64,000 nt of DNA from Wuchereria bancrofti (lineage: Eukaryota; Nematoda; Chromadorea; Rhabditida; Onchocercidae), in the NCBI GenBank assembly GCA_005281725.1, contig SSBO01000012.1:23186289-23250288 (forward strand). Reading direction: 5' to 3'. The notes under the pieces were generated by a model that did not search any database, was not told the DNA's origin, and saw nothing but the letters and a program-made list of their open reading frames with translations. This document shows, in pieces, positions 1 through 12,188 of this stretch. Made by a program: the position numbers and the translations under genes. How positions within the stretch are numbered: the stretch's first letter is position 1; the number at the start of each line of letters is the position of its first letter.

Positions 1-1922
1 TTGCTAAGAATATATTTATAACTTGAGAAAGCAAATTTAAAAAAAAAAAAGAAATAGTCATTATTATGCATAAATATATTTCATTACAAAGTAATAAATT
101 TGTAGCAAAAAAGAAAAGAAAAAAAGAAATGAGCAATAATTAGTAAAATAATGAATATTTAAATTAAGATTTTAACAGAGTTAATTTAAAATGCTTAAAT
201 TAATATTATACAATGATAAAGTATTAAAAGATCGAAAATAGACTAATTGTACATATAGAATTTCTCCTAGCTTTCATTCATTTCATTTCTAGAAAATGTT
301 TATTATATAAAATTTACATCATTAAATCATATAAACAGCAAATCAGAAGAATATTTGATTAAATGTTGTCAAATAGCATTTACGGCAATAACATCAAATC
401 AATTTATGCTAATTTATATATGTAATAAATGAAAAGTATTAGAAATTTAAGTGGAAAAGCAATGAGAAATTAATATGTTTGTAAGTATTGCTATTATAAA
501 ATTAATTAATTAATATTATATTTAATAAGATAATCGATAACGATTACCTAGTAATAAGTAAGAAATAAATCACATTACATTTTCATTCATACAATATTTC
601 ATTTTTTTGCATAATTAATATAAGAGAACGATAAATTAAATAGAAATATATCTAATAAAATGTGCAATTTTTTTTTTAGAAGTTTTTAATTTGATTCAAT
701 CTTTTTTAACTTTATTTCTTTCATTTTTCCTTTTTTTTTTCCTCTCTCTCTCTCGTTTCGTTGTTAATAAAATTGCAATAATTTCAACTGTTTTAGTTAA
801 TAAATTTATTACTTCTAAAAAAAAAAAATTTTTTTTTTATTTCTTTATTACTTTTTAAAAAAATTTATTATTTGTTTTACTTCAAATAGTTTCTTCATTA
901 TAAATAGCAAAATTTTAATAATATTAATTAGCAAAAGAGTATTGAAATGTTTTGATGCTCAATTTAATTTAAAATGTAATAATAATATTTCAAAACATTT
1001 TTCTCACAATTATACTATTTTTCATTTCATCTTTTATCTCTTCCTTCTCTTTCAAATAATTTTTCTATTAACTAAATCAATTTTAGCCTTTTGCCACAGA
1101 AATCAATATGAGATTCTAAAAAAAAAAAAAAAAAAAGAAAAGCAAAGACAAAATAAAAATTCAATATCTAATAAAACAAGAATTAAGCTAAATGAAACAA
1201 TATAAATTAACACAAAATTTCAATCTAAAATATTTAATCAAAAATTACAATTTAATTAAAAATAAGACAGAAGACAAACAAACAAACAAGCAAAATAATT
1301 AAAATCAGCAATAATATTATAAATGTATCAGTAACAAAATTAAAACTTAACAAAAAAATATTATGGCCCAAAAATAAGCCTGAAAATATAAGCCTAAAAA
1401 TGATTGAAAGCCTAGAGAATGAAGCAGTACTATTTTCCATTTTAAATATATTGAGCAAATTGTTACGTATTCACACTTGTTAGTTAGCATTTATGCTAAG
1501 ACTAATGAAGTAAATTCAAAGGATAGTGCTTAGTTCAGCCTAGTTCAGACAATTTTCTTTTTTTTTTTTTTTTTTCTCCCTTCTCTCTAGTTTTAGAGAG
1601 ACTTCTTCCTCTGTCTTTTCTTTTCTTTTCATTTTTCTCTCTCTCTCCCTCTCTCTCATTGTCCTTCTTTTTTCTCTTTTCTAATCAATGTTAACATTAG
1701 TCTGATCATTAAATTTGTTTTATTTTTTTTTTTTTTTTTGCGCTAGATAGATCAATCTATGTTATCACATGACAATGATTAATGATAGAATTGAAATTAG
1801 TAATAAATCGATATGTTTTTTTTTTTCCTACCTTATTGTTTATACTTTTATGGCCTATTGATTAAAATATGGGTACTTACTTCCTCTAGGCCTTACTTTC
1901 ATCATATTGGCCTTTATGGCCA

Positions 1923-2246
1923 CAAGCATTAAGTAAATTAGATTAAATATTTTAATGATTATTTATAGGAAAGATAAAATCAAATCCATCAGTGTAGTAA
2001 ATTATACTAAATAAGTAATACTACACAATTGTTAATATCACATAAATTTTCATCAAAATTTGATCTTTTCGAATTATTGCCAAAAAATCTTATTGTACTT
2101 TTTGTAACCGGAAAGAATATTTTTCCGGTTACTAATGCAATAACTTTTGCTTTCCTATAAATAATCATTAAAATAGTCTATTAATTTAGTTAAAAAGTAT
2201 TTTTGATTCTATTTGATTACAATTAATCTAATTTACTTAATACTTG
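1923..2246. repeat. Nested inverted-repeat element, MITE-like
   Basis: Outer arms 1923-1946 and 2223-2246 are reverse complements over 24 bases with one mismatch. Inner arms 1949-1973 and 2150-2174 are perfect 25-base reverse complements. The right arms are separated by 48 extra bases (2175-2222). A further perfect 11-bp hairpin lies inside (2104-2114 with 2122-2132, core AACCGGAAA). The element is about 324 bp, has no coding capacity and could be a fossil miniature inverted-repeat transposon. I did not find an obvious target-site duplication. Confidence 0.6.
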
Positions 2247-5200
2247 CAAGACTGATACAAACTTTTAACAAATATCTTTCTCAATAATGAGATAGCATAG
2301 ATTGTCACACTATTAAATGGATGAAATTAAATTTTAAATTGTAGATTATAATAAATATTAAAAATGCAAATTATATTAAAAAACCTAACATTACGAGAAG
2401 TGCATGCAAAAATGATTCAAGCGGAACTAGGATAAATCGAATGGAAAAGATTTTGATGTTAAAATGCTATGTGATAATTGGCCTAAGGATAATTTGGGCG
2501 TTGCCAATAACGAAAATTTTTGGCCATAGAATGCTATGCTTTCTAAAATATGACAAGCTAACTTGATATAACATAGTAAAGTTGTACTTTTCATTGATAA
2601 AATATTGATTGGAAAAGAAATTTATGCAATTTTATAAAAAAAAAAAAATTAAAACTTGATAAATTTGATTCTTTACTTATTATTCACATTTCATTTTTGA
2701 TTTTTCAAAACTAATCGTTTTCTTTCTTTTCTTTTTTTTCCCCAAAACGTAGGGTTAATTAAAAGTAATAATAACTTTACTTTTTATAGTAATAATAGTA
2801 ATATTAAAAGTAATAATAACTTTACTTTAATTTTTTTTATTGATTTTGTTTGTATTATCAAATAATTTTTAATGAAGGAAAATTTTATGCGAATATTTTG
2901 TTTGTTTGATAAGGAATTATTTGATGATGATGAATGAATGAATGAAATGAATCAATGATTGATCATTTGGTGATTATAGAAAAAGAGAGAAATCTCGAAT
3001 TAAAACAAAAATACCCTGATAAATGATTAATGAGTAATATTTTTTTTTTTTAGTAGTAGTATTTACAACATATTGAAAAAATATATTAAAAGTAATCTTT
3101 CATAAATATTTCATAAACAATGAAAGATCAAACTACTACTACTACTACTATAACAAAATAAAAAGTATTACAATTATTAACTCAATCATTGGTCATTTTA
3201 TATATTATTTTGCTTTTACATAAATAAAGTAATTAATATTTCAGCATTATGTGTCAACTTTATTCGAGAAATAAAACATATTTCAATTTAAGAATTATGC
3301 TAAAGTATTATTGTTTCTCATTCTTTTGCTTCTTTCTATACAATGATTATCGTAAATGATTGTAAGAATATCTGATATTTGATTATCAATATTATCAATG
3401 TAAGAAGATAAATGTATTAATGAATTGAATAAAAGCACAAAATGTGATGGATGGTTAATTTTTCCTAAAATTGCAATTTGCAAAAATTTGAAAATATTAA
3501 TTGCTTTATTAAAATAAATGTATGATTTTCTTCTCTGTCATCTAATTTATCATATATTAATTGCAAATATTTTCATATTACTTTCAGTGATTAGTATAAA
3601 TCATATCAATCTTTCATGTAATTTTCTCATTAGTGTGAAATGAAAGAGAAGAAAGAAAGAAAGAAAGAAAAATAAAATTTTCAAAAAATGATAATTCATT
3701 TAGTAACATGGAAAAATTTTCTGATTTTTGCTCATAAAATGATGAAGATAAAACCGATTGAAAAAAAAAAAAAAAAAAAGAAAAACCGGTTATTCTGTTT
3801 CCGTTCAAAACATTTTGCATAGTAGCACAGAAAGATATAACATAAAATGATAAGTGACGAAGACATATGCACATGTTATCATCTGGCCAATTGATAAATT
3901 GAATTTTTATCAATTTCTTGCATTTATTTATTTTGTTAATAAAGCATAGTAAATGAAAGACTTGAAATTTTTGAAATATAACAATTCAAGTATTTAAAAG
4001 AAATAGATTGATTAAATTTAAGCTTAAATTAAACTACCAAATTTAGTAAAGGAGTTTAATAGAATAAGATTTGTTCATTATTTACATATGTGATTTCATA
4101 ACTGAAACATTTGATACGTTACTGTTAAATGATTAACCAATTCATTCTGCATGAGGAGAGAATATATATATATTTTAAAAATTACCAAAAAATAATAAAT
4201 TACCAAAAAAAATATAAAAAAAAAAAGTGAAATTTAATTTGGAATTTGTTTTAATGATAAGTAATATTCAAATTGTGAATTTCAATATTATTAAATTATA
4301 ATAACTCATTTTTTATTATTGTTTGTTTCAATTATAAGTACGTTTTTTCAAATTCATATATTTTTGTTTTATGAAATAATATGGTAATAAGCTCACTATC
4401 AAATAGATGCTGGAGTTTTGTAATTAATTGTTTAGCTAATTAGAGAATATAATTTTAGCATATCAATGACTTATTATTTGCAATATTAAATAAATGATTA
4501 AATCAACATATGAATATAAATTCAATTAATTTTACTCATCTATACTTTTATTTTGATAATGTAACGAAATGTCGTATAATTTTCGAATAATTATCAAATA
4601 ATTTGTAAAAAATTTAATTTTCATATTTGAATAATTGAAATAATGAAGAATTGTATATGATATATCGATGAAATATGCATAGTATTTTACAGTGATAAAC
4701 ACAATCATTATCACCATCATTATCATTATCATTAGTGATGTTTGAAAATTTATCACGATATTTCTAGTTTTCTGTGTAATAAATGTTGATCATATCCGTT
4801 TTTAACATCACCAAAGACATTTCTTTTAGCCTATGGCAAAATTCATCACTTCTATTTTTCATTATCATCATTTGCAAATTATTTCATCATTGTAGAAATC
4901 ATCATCATCATTATTATTATCATCAGCATCATTTCCTTGTTTTATTATCTGTATATTTTTCTCCTTCTTCAAAATCTAGTTAATTGATATGATTTGAAAG
5001 TAAAAGCCATCTTGTCGATATTCAAACCAATACATCTTTTTATCATCATAATAATCGTTATCAATCTTTTTTACCAATCACGATATCATCATTACTACTC
5101 CGTATAACATTTATTACAATCACTAATCATTTATCTTAACTTATTATTCCTGCTATTTCTTGGTTATTTCATTTTGTCTTTATTCATTGTATTTCTTATC

Positions 5201-6202
5201 TTACATCAACTTCTTATCTTTTCCACTATTTGAAATCATTCCTTAATAAATTTCCAATAAGAAAAAAAGAAGGATTAAAAATTTTACAACATACAAACGA
5301 ATCAAATGTTAATTTCTCCTAGAAGACTAAATATGCAAATTGCTGATTGCTTTGATCAATGTTTATTTTCACAGATTCCTATGACAATGAGATTTTAGAA
5401 ATTTAAAAGTTAATCTTCCGAAAAATCAAGAAAAAACAAAAACAAAAACAAACGAACACTGCTATTTGCGGCAAATGAATAAATAAACAAATAAATGTAT
5501 TGAAACAATTGAAGAAGCTAAAAGAGAAATTCTCTAAAACATCAAACACTTAAGACTTACTTATCATCTCCTACTTCACAAATAGATTTCAATCATCTTA
5601 AAATTTGAATAATTTGGAAACAAATAAGTCTTTAAATTTTGAGTGTTATTAAGAAATATACGAGTAATTTGAAGTGGAATTTTTCATTTTTTTTCAATTA
5701 TAATTACAAAAATTTATTCCCATTTTTGCTAATTTTTTCAATTAATTATTAATAATTATTAGCATAAAATTTAATTAACTGAAATGTTCCCCATATTAAT
5801 CATCATTTTCTTCGTCTTCTTCTTCCTTTCTTCCCTTATATTCTACCAAATTATTTCTTGCCATAGATTTCACTTGGTCATTTTTATCCATTCTATCGTT
5901 ACAACACTATGTGTCAATATATGCATTTGGTCAGTTGTTTACGTGGTTTCCTTCTTTCCATCTATCGTCTCTTCTCCTCTTTTCACAATTCAATTTATCC
6001 TCTAACAAATGTCCTTCAGTATAAATAATATAATATCACTACACTATTTCTTTCTCTATTTACACTTTCTTTAGCATGCTAATAATATAAGAAAATTGAA
6101 ATTTTCCTTTGTTACTCTCATCATTTCTTTCTCATTCTCATCCTTCTTCTTCTTCTTCTTCTTCTTTCATTTTCTCATTCAGAAAATATTAAAATGAAAA
6201 AG

Positions 6203-6322
6203 GCGGAGCACATTTAATGTCGCCTGTTTTGATGCCGTTATTTATATATGGGTCATCGAGAAAAGTGGCCAACACGAATAGCCACAGGATGGCACCGATT
6301 GGAGCAGGCAAATCTACAATTT
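6203..6322. other. G+C-enriched island, unknown
   Basis: A roughly 120-bp patch with clearly more G+C than its surroundings, containing short stems such as GTGGC/GCCAC (about 6265-6285) and AGGCG/CGCCT (about 6202-6227). There is no homopolymer and no credible reading frame. It may be a conserved regulatory element or a structured RNA fragment; function unknown. Confidence 0.35.
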
Positions 6323-7950
6323 TATGCTTAAAAATAGCATATTAGCTTTTCATTTCTAAATAATTTTATCTTGCTACTACTACTACTACTACTGCTATTG
6401 CTACACACTCTATTGCTATTGCTTAGTAGCATTCTTTTCTAACATTTCTGCTACTGCTCCTATTGCTACACAAAATTTGAAGCCTAGCAGCTATATGGCC
6501 AATTGTTGTTGTAAGATTTCAACAACAGCTTAGAATACCGGAAATATAATTCATTGAAATAGCAATTAATAGAACATTGATTTAAACACTAATTTTCATT
6601 TTTGCTATTCAAAAGAAGGATGATGTCTTTTGTTTGTCTTACAATTGGTTAAATTTCTAACAAGAAATAATAATGGGATCGAATATCATTGTACCATCAT
6701 TAATTTCAATGTTCATCCGATCAAATTATAATATTTCCATTTTCGATTACATGTTTCAATTATAATTTTATAATTATATGTACCTCAAATAAAGAATATT
6801 ATATTGATGGTACTTCTTAGTTACAAAAAAAAAACAAAACAAAATAATCATACTACAATAAATTTATTGATAAAAGATCAATTAGATAGATGGATGTTAG
6901 GATATTACATAATTTTTGATTTAATTTAATCCACCTAATCTGTCAGTGTGGCAAAATCCATCAATCAATTAAGTGTCACAAATTATTGATACATTATTTT
7001 CAAGATTAATTTCATTTCACTGCTAACATACAACCATGAAACAAACAAGCTGAATGGAAATTTATACGGCAGAAAAAAAGGGATGAAGAATGAATTTCAT
7101 TTCAAATTTAAATTCCAATTTCACTTGCTTTAAATTTGAATTGAGATAAAAATTTTTCGTTATAAATATTTTGGAAGTTAATATTTATTATTTCTTACTC
7201 AAAAATATTTTCCACTCACAAATTCTCCCCTACCCTTGCTCTATTCCATATCGTATTTTCTTTTGCATCCTCTTTACAATTTCACACACTATCTCGTCTC
7301 ACTGCGTTCATCTAACCGGTCATTTATGCTATCTTTTCCTCTATCAACAATATTTCATTATGTATTATTTGTTTATTGTTCTGTCGTCATCATCATTATG
7401 TGAACTTTTCACTTTCTTTTGCTGTCTTTTCCTCCTACTAAAAAGAACTGATTATGGAAAAAATCTTGCGCTCTCTGTTTGGAATTCAGAGAAAAAGAGT
7501 GTATTAATGCATGAGAAATCATATGACGAGAGTGCGAAAGAGAAAAAAGTATTGCAATTGTGAAATGGAAACACAAGACTAACAATCATCATTGATATAT
7601 TGATGAAAGGTAAGAAAGCAAAACAAAATGTAGCAAAATGTTATAAAACGAAGAGATGCAGACGATCAGACAATGTTAACAATAATGCAACATATTGCAG
7701 CATATGATTGATAAGTGCATGTGAAATATGATGAAAATATTTCATCGACAAAGAAAACAACAATAATAATAACAGCAGCACTATCTTTAGGGTTATAGAT
7801 AAAGAGAGAGATGAAATATAGTGGAGAGAAGGAAGAAATAAAGAGAAAGAGAAAGCAGATATGTAAAAAAGGAAGAGAACTGCTGCTGCTGCTGCTTCTG
7901 GTGCTGTTGCTGTTGTTGTTGTTGTTGTTATTGTTGTTGATAGATTAGAT

Positions 7951-7988
7951 AGGTCAAGGTAAGACAGATTGGCTAGTCATTCTTGACC
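7951..7988. promoter_or_regulatory. Candidate nuclear-receptor half-sites
   Basis: AGGTCA at 7951-7956 is preceded by GAT, giving a TAGGTCA match to the ROR-type monomer consensus, and is directly followed by AGGTAA. An opposite-strand site TTGACC lies at 7983-7988. In C. elegans the ROR orthologue NHR-23 and the FTZ-F1 orthologue NHR-25 bind such sites. Binding here is inference. Confidence 0.25.
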
Positions 7989-8711
7989 AATTGAGCCTGG
8001 CACGTATAGGAACGAAATAGGATCGATTTTTCTTTAATTTAAAATTGCAACAGCTAAGATGAAGAAGAAGAATAAGAAGATAGGAAAGTAAAATTATCGC
8101 TGTTTCAATTTTATACCATTCATTCATTCATTCATTTAAATAAATTTATTCACAAAAATTTGTTCATCTCTCCCTCTCTCTTTCTTTCTCTTTCCCTTTC
8201 TCTCCCTCTTTCTTTCGTATTCTCTCTTTTTTTCCTTTTTGCATTTCTTTCTCCCATTTGAAAAATATTTATGTTAGTTGAAAATATTCCTTTCTTTTTC
8301 TCTCTTTTTATTTTTCTTTTTTCTTCGATAATGATGATGAATACAAATGAAATTGATAATTGAAATTGTTTCCAGAATTGTTTGTTTAATAAATTGAAAA
8401 TAAGAATGACCATGATGACGATGATGATAAGAATGAAATGTACTTTTATATTATTTTCCAATGGAAAGAAATAATCAGAAAACATTGCAACATTAAGAGA
8501 TGAAAGAAATGTGAAGAGATGAGGAATTTGAAATGAAATGAAATGAAATGAAAGAAACGAAATAGAGAGAAAACATGGTATTATTATTATTATTATTATG
8601 AAGTGGTCAGTTGCCCGAAGCAAATGAAATAAATGAATGGTAGTAATGGTAGTATAGCAAGCTGTACCCGAGGTGCCAGGCGGTACCTTCCTATTTTTAT
8701 AACATACACAT

Positions 8712-8781
8712 ACGTTTATACACAAAACACACACACACACACATACACACATACAAACAACAACAAGAACAACAACAACAA

Positions 8782-8817
<36 letters not shown>

Positions 8818-8853
8818 TAGTAGTAGAACCACCACCACCACCACCACCACCAA
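8712..8853. repeat. Compound AC / trinucleotide microsatellite
   Basis: A CA-rich dinucleotide tract (about 8716-8760) runs into successive AAC, AGC, AGT and ACC trinucleotide runs up to about 8853. The overlapping open frames on both strands, up to 250 codons, arise from this repeat composition and are not treated as genes. Confidence 0.85.
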
Positions 8854-11071
8854 CGACATCCAATCTGATCGAAGGAGTAAAACCCCTCTTCTGGTCTGTC
8901 ACAAACCAAATTCAAATCTCCTTTTCTCCTCTACCTCTTCCCCCGCCTTTCACCCGAATAATGTTTTGCTCATATGTGTACACGACGACCATTACATCTA
9001 CACAATAAATACGAACATAGTTCACAAAATCAACTTGCTAGCGTGTGGTGTTGTATATTAGGCTTAACGGTGTGCGCTTTCGCTAAAATCTTATCAATTT
9101 CTCGTATAAAACAACTTTAAGCGGTAAAAATTCGCGCAAACTGGTATAAAAGAAAAAAAAAAAACAAACAAAACAAAACGGGTAAGCGCTTCCATCTCGT
9201 TTTTTTTTTTTTCCTCTTTCTCTTCCATCTCTCCGTCTCTCTATCTTTATCCCTGTCTCTATCGCTCTCTCTCTCTCTCTCTTGGTGCATATTGAGAACA
9301 AATAGTACATTTTTCCATTTATGTATTCAAAATAAAAAGAAAACTGGAATTTTAAAAAAAATTGTGCAGAAGTTTTCAATTTTAAACCGTTAATACCTGC
9401 CTGATTAGCTTACCCGCGGGTATTCTGTTCGAAATATAAATTTTGATTTTAATCTTCAAAAACATGCCGGAATTTGAATTTTAACATAAAAAGTAACATA
9501 GTCTAACAATTATTCCCAGCTTATGAGCAAAATTTCACTTTTTGTGAAATGAAATATTATGGAAGTTATGTTGAATAGCAATTTATTACTAATTCTCGAA
9601 TGTTTGATTAAGGTTTTTCGAGATTTTAATAATAGAAATATTTAATGTATAAACAATTTTTAATATACAGCTTTTTCTTTCATTACAATTCAATTAATAA
9701 ACAAAAAGAAAAAAAAATGCAAAATTAAGAAAGAAAAAAAAAACGGTGAAAATAGGAATTTAAATGAAAAAAACAAAATTTAAGAAAAGAATGTCATTCT
9801 TTTTTTCTTCCATTATCGTTCGCCATTATTGCAATCCAACATTTGAAATAAATTTTAAACTTTACTTTTTCACCGAAAAAAAAAAAAATAAAATTTACGT
9901 AAAATATTTCGCCATGATTCAAATATCATGCCGTTTGAAATGTATGTTTAAATTAGCGGAATAGCTATTTAATCGAATTGGTGTTTACATTTAATTCAGC
10001 AAATGGAAAATTTGAAATTTCCATTGCTAAATGTAAAACTAATTTTCAAATTTCCTTCATTTGGTTAATAAATGAATGAAAAAAGATACGATAATTCGAA
10101 TTATTCTCACAGTATATGATAGCGTATAAAGAAAATTATCAAATGTTTATTTCAACTTAGAATTCAATCTGTAATCTAAATTAGCCAAAAATGCTTTTTA
10201 TTGGGTGAAGAAGATTAAAAGTTTTAATTTAATTCAAGTATAGTATGATTAAATTAAATTTAAGAATTTAAATCAAATGAAAAAAAAAGAAAACATTATA
10301 TATGCCGAAATTTATGTAACATAAAATAACAGTAGCAGATGTTTTACATTTTACTAATATTAAAATTTTACCGATATTGCAAAAAAAAAAAAAAGAAAAA
10401 AAGAAAATAAAATCAAAAATTTAAACAGCTTGCATTCTTTTTAATGTATTTCATTTGAAATCAAATTTCTTCCCTTTCCTTTTTTTCTTCTTTCTTCCAC
10501 TTTTTCTTCTGTCTTTTTTATTCGTATATTTTTAATGTATCTATTCAATCTGCTTCTTTTTATATCGTACATTAATTAATTACCTATCAAATTAAATGAG
10601 AGTCAAATGATCTTTCGTTTCGTCCCGTTTTTTTCTTCTTTTTTTTATTGGCAAATGTGATATGCGACATTATTTGTCCATTAATTTGTACAAAAGAAAA
10701 ACTATTTGAAAGACGAAATCAATCAACCAATCAATTAACAAATAGTTTTTATTTATTAATTTATTAATTAACATTATAAAATTATTTTGAATTTCAATTG
10801 TTTCAGAATTGTTTATTTTTTCGGGAAAGTATGCGAAAACAATTATTTAAACTGTAATTTTGCTATTGTTTATTTCATATTTTTGGTTTATAATTTTTAA
10901 AAATGAGTATAGAATAAAACTGCAAGAATACAGAGCAAAAAAAAATTTTTTTTTTTTTTCGAAAAAAGATGAGTCACATGTTAACTCTGAACATTCAAAT
11001 TTTTATCATTTTATCAAAAGATTGCAATGCCATTAAGCGATACATTAAAACGAATTTGAAAGAAATTTTAA

Positions 11072-11112
11072 TAATAACGATAATAATAACAATAATAATA
11101 ATAGTAATAATA

Positions 11113-11151
<39 letters not shown>

Positions 11152-11152
11152 G
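11072..11152. repeat. AAT-type trinucleotide microsatellite
   Basis: Imperfect then nearly pure run of AAT units, ending in a clean stretch at about 11116-11149. Confidence 0.85.
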
Positions 11153-12048
11153 GCTTGACTTTGTGAAAGTTATACCTTTCAGTGTAGGCTAATTTAAAGT
11201 TCGGAAGATTTAATATTTACGGTCCAATCCTTTACTTCAGTCCATCATTTGTTTAAATTAGAAATGTCCGATTATAGAAACAAATTTTCAAAAATTTTTT
11301 CTAACAGAAATTTTAAAAATTCAAAAATAATTGCCTCGAATAGATTAATAAATTGCATCATTTATATTTTATTTCTTTCCTGCTCTTCAATTTTCACTCA
11401 ACATACAATCAAAGGAAAAAAAAGAGCAGAAGGAAGAGAAAAAAAAAAAGCAAATCTCTTCAAAAAAAATTAAATTTATATCAATTTTAAAAAACACTAA
11501 TTTGCAGAAATTATCATTATTCTCATCAAACTTTATAGAAATATTTCATCAATTTTGTGCTATGCAGTTTTCTTTAATTAGAAATATTTTACAAAATAAT
11601 ATAATTGACAAAAACTTTTTCACAAAAGAAAAAAAAAAAAAGAAACAGTAGAAAATTTTGCTATGATAATCCAATGTAAACAAATGGCCAGTTATTTTAA
11701 TAACTCCCATTTGGGTGGTACTTTTTTTTTTTCCTTCCAGTTGAAATTCTTTTCAAATCAAAGTAATATTCTCAACCACATAATGTTTAAATTTTCATTC
11801 CATTTGTATTTCTGTGTCATTTCATTTCTTTTTTTTTTGTTTTTTAAATCATTTTGCAAGTTTGAAAATTTGATGAAGGATGAAAATATTATTATTATTT
11901 CTATTGAACTTCCGGTATGGTTATCATATGATAGATTTATTATTATCACAATCATAATGATTCATTATGATAATTAGGACGACTCATTGCAACAATTAGG
12001 ACAGTTCATTATGATGATTGTGATAAGTTAACAATAATTAAATTATCG

Positions 12049-12188
12049 TTATCATATGATAATTAACAAATAATACTATCATTTAATGGTAATTACTTTA
12101 CTCATTTTTACTTCATTGATAATTACTTCATTCATTATCATATGATAATTAACAAATAATGCTATCATTTAATGATAATTACTTCATT
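12049..12188. repeat. Direct repeat pair, about 52 bp
   Basis: Two nearly identical copies of about 52 bp start near 12049 and 12137, each beginning with the palindromic ATCATATGAT core and separated by about 36 bp of related sequence. It looks like a local tandem duplication. No coding content. Confidence 0.7.

Noticed and set aside
4886..4932. ATC/ATT repeat resembling a spaced array
   Set aside because: Simple degenerate trinucleotide repeat; there are no CRISPR-like spacers, and this is eukaryotic DNA.
7171..7563. 130-codon open frame, the longest non-repetitive one in the left region
   Set aside because: Starts at TTG, is rich in F/Y/L from T-rich DNA and has no recognisable domain; expected by chance in AT-rich sequence.
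8150..8902. 250-codon open frame on the - strand
   Set aside because: Composed of translated microsatellites (G, T, A, V, C runs, then I/F/K/E-rich tails); overlapping long frames on both strands show it is a repeat artefact.
8633..9061. 142-codon open frame on the + strand with N, S and T runs
   Set aside because: Same compound microsatellite read in another frame; no domain, no splice context and no homologue I recognise.
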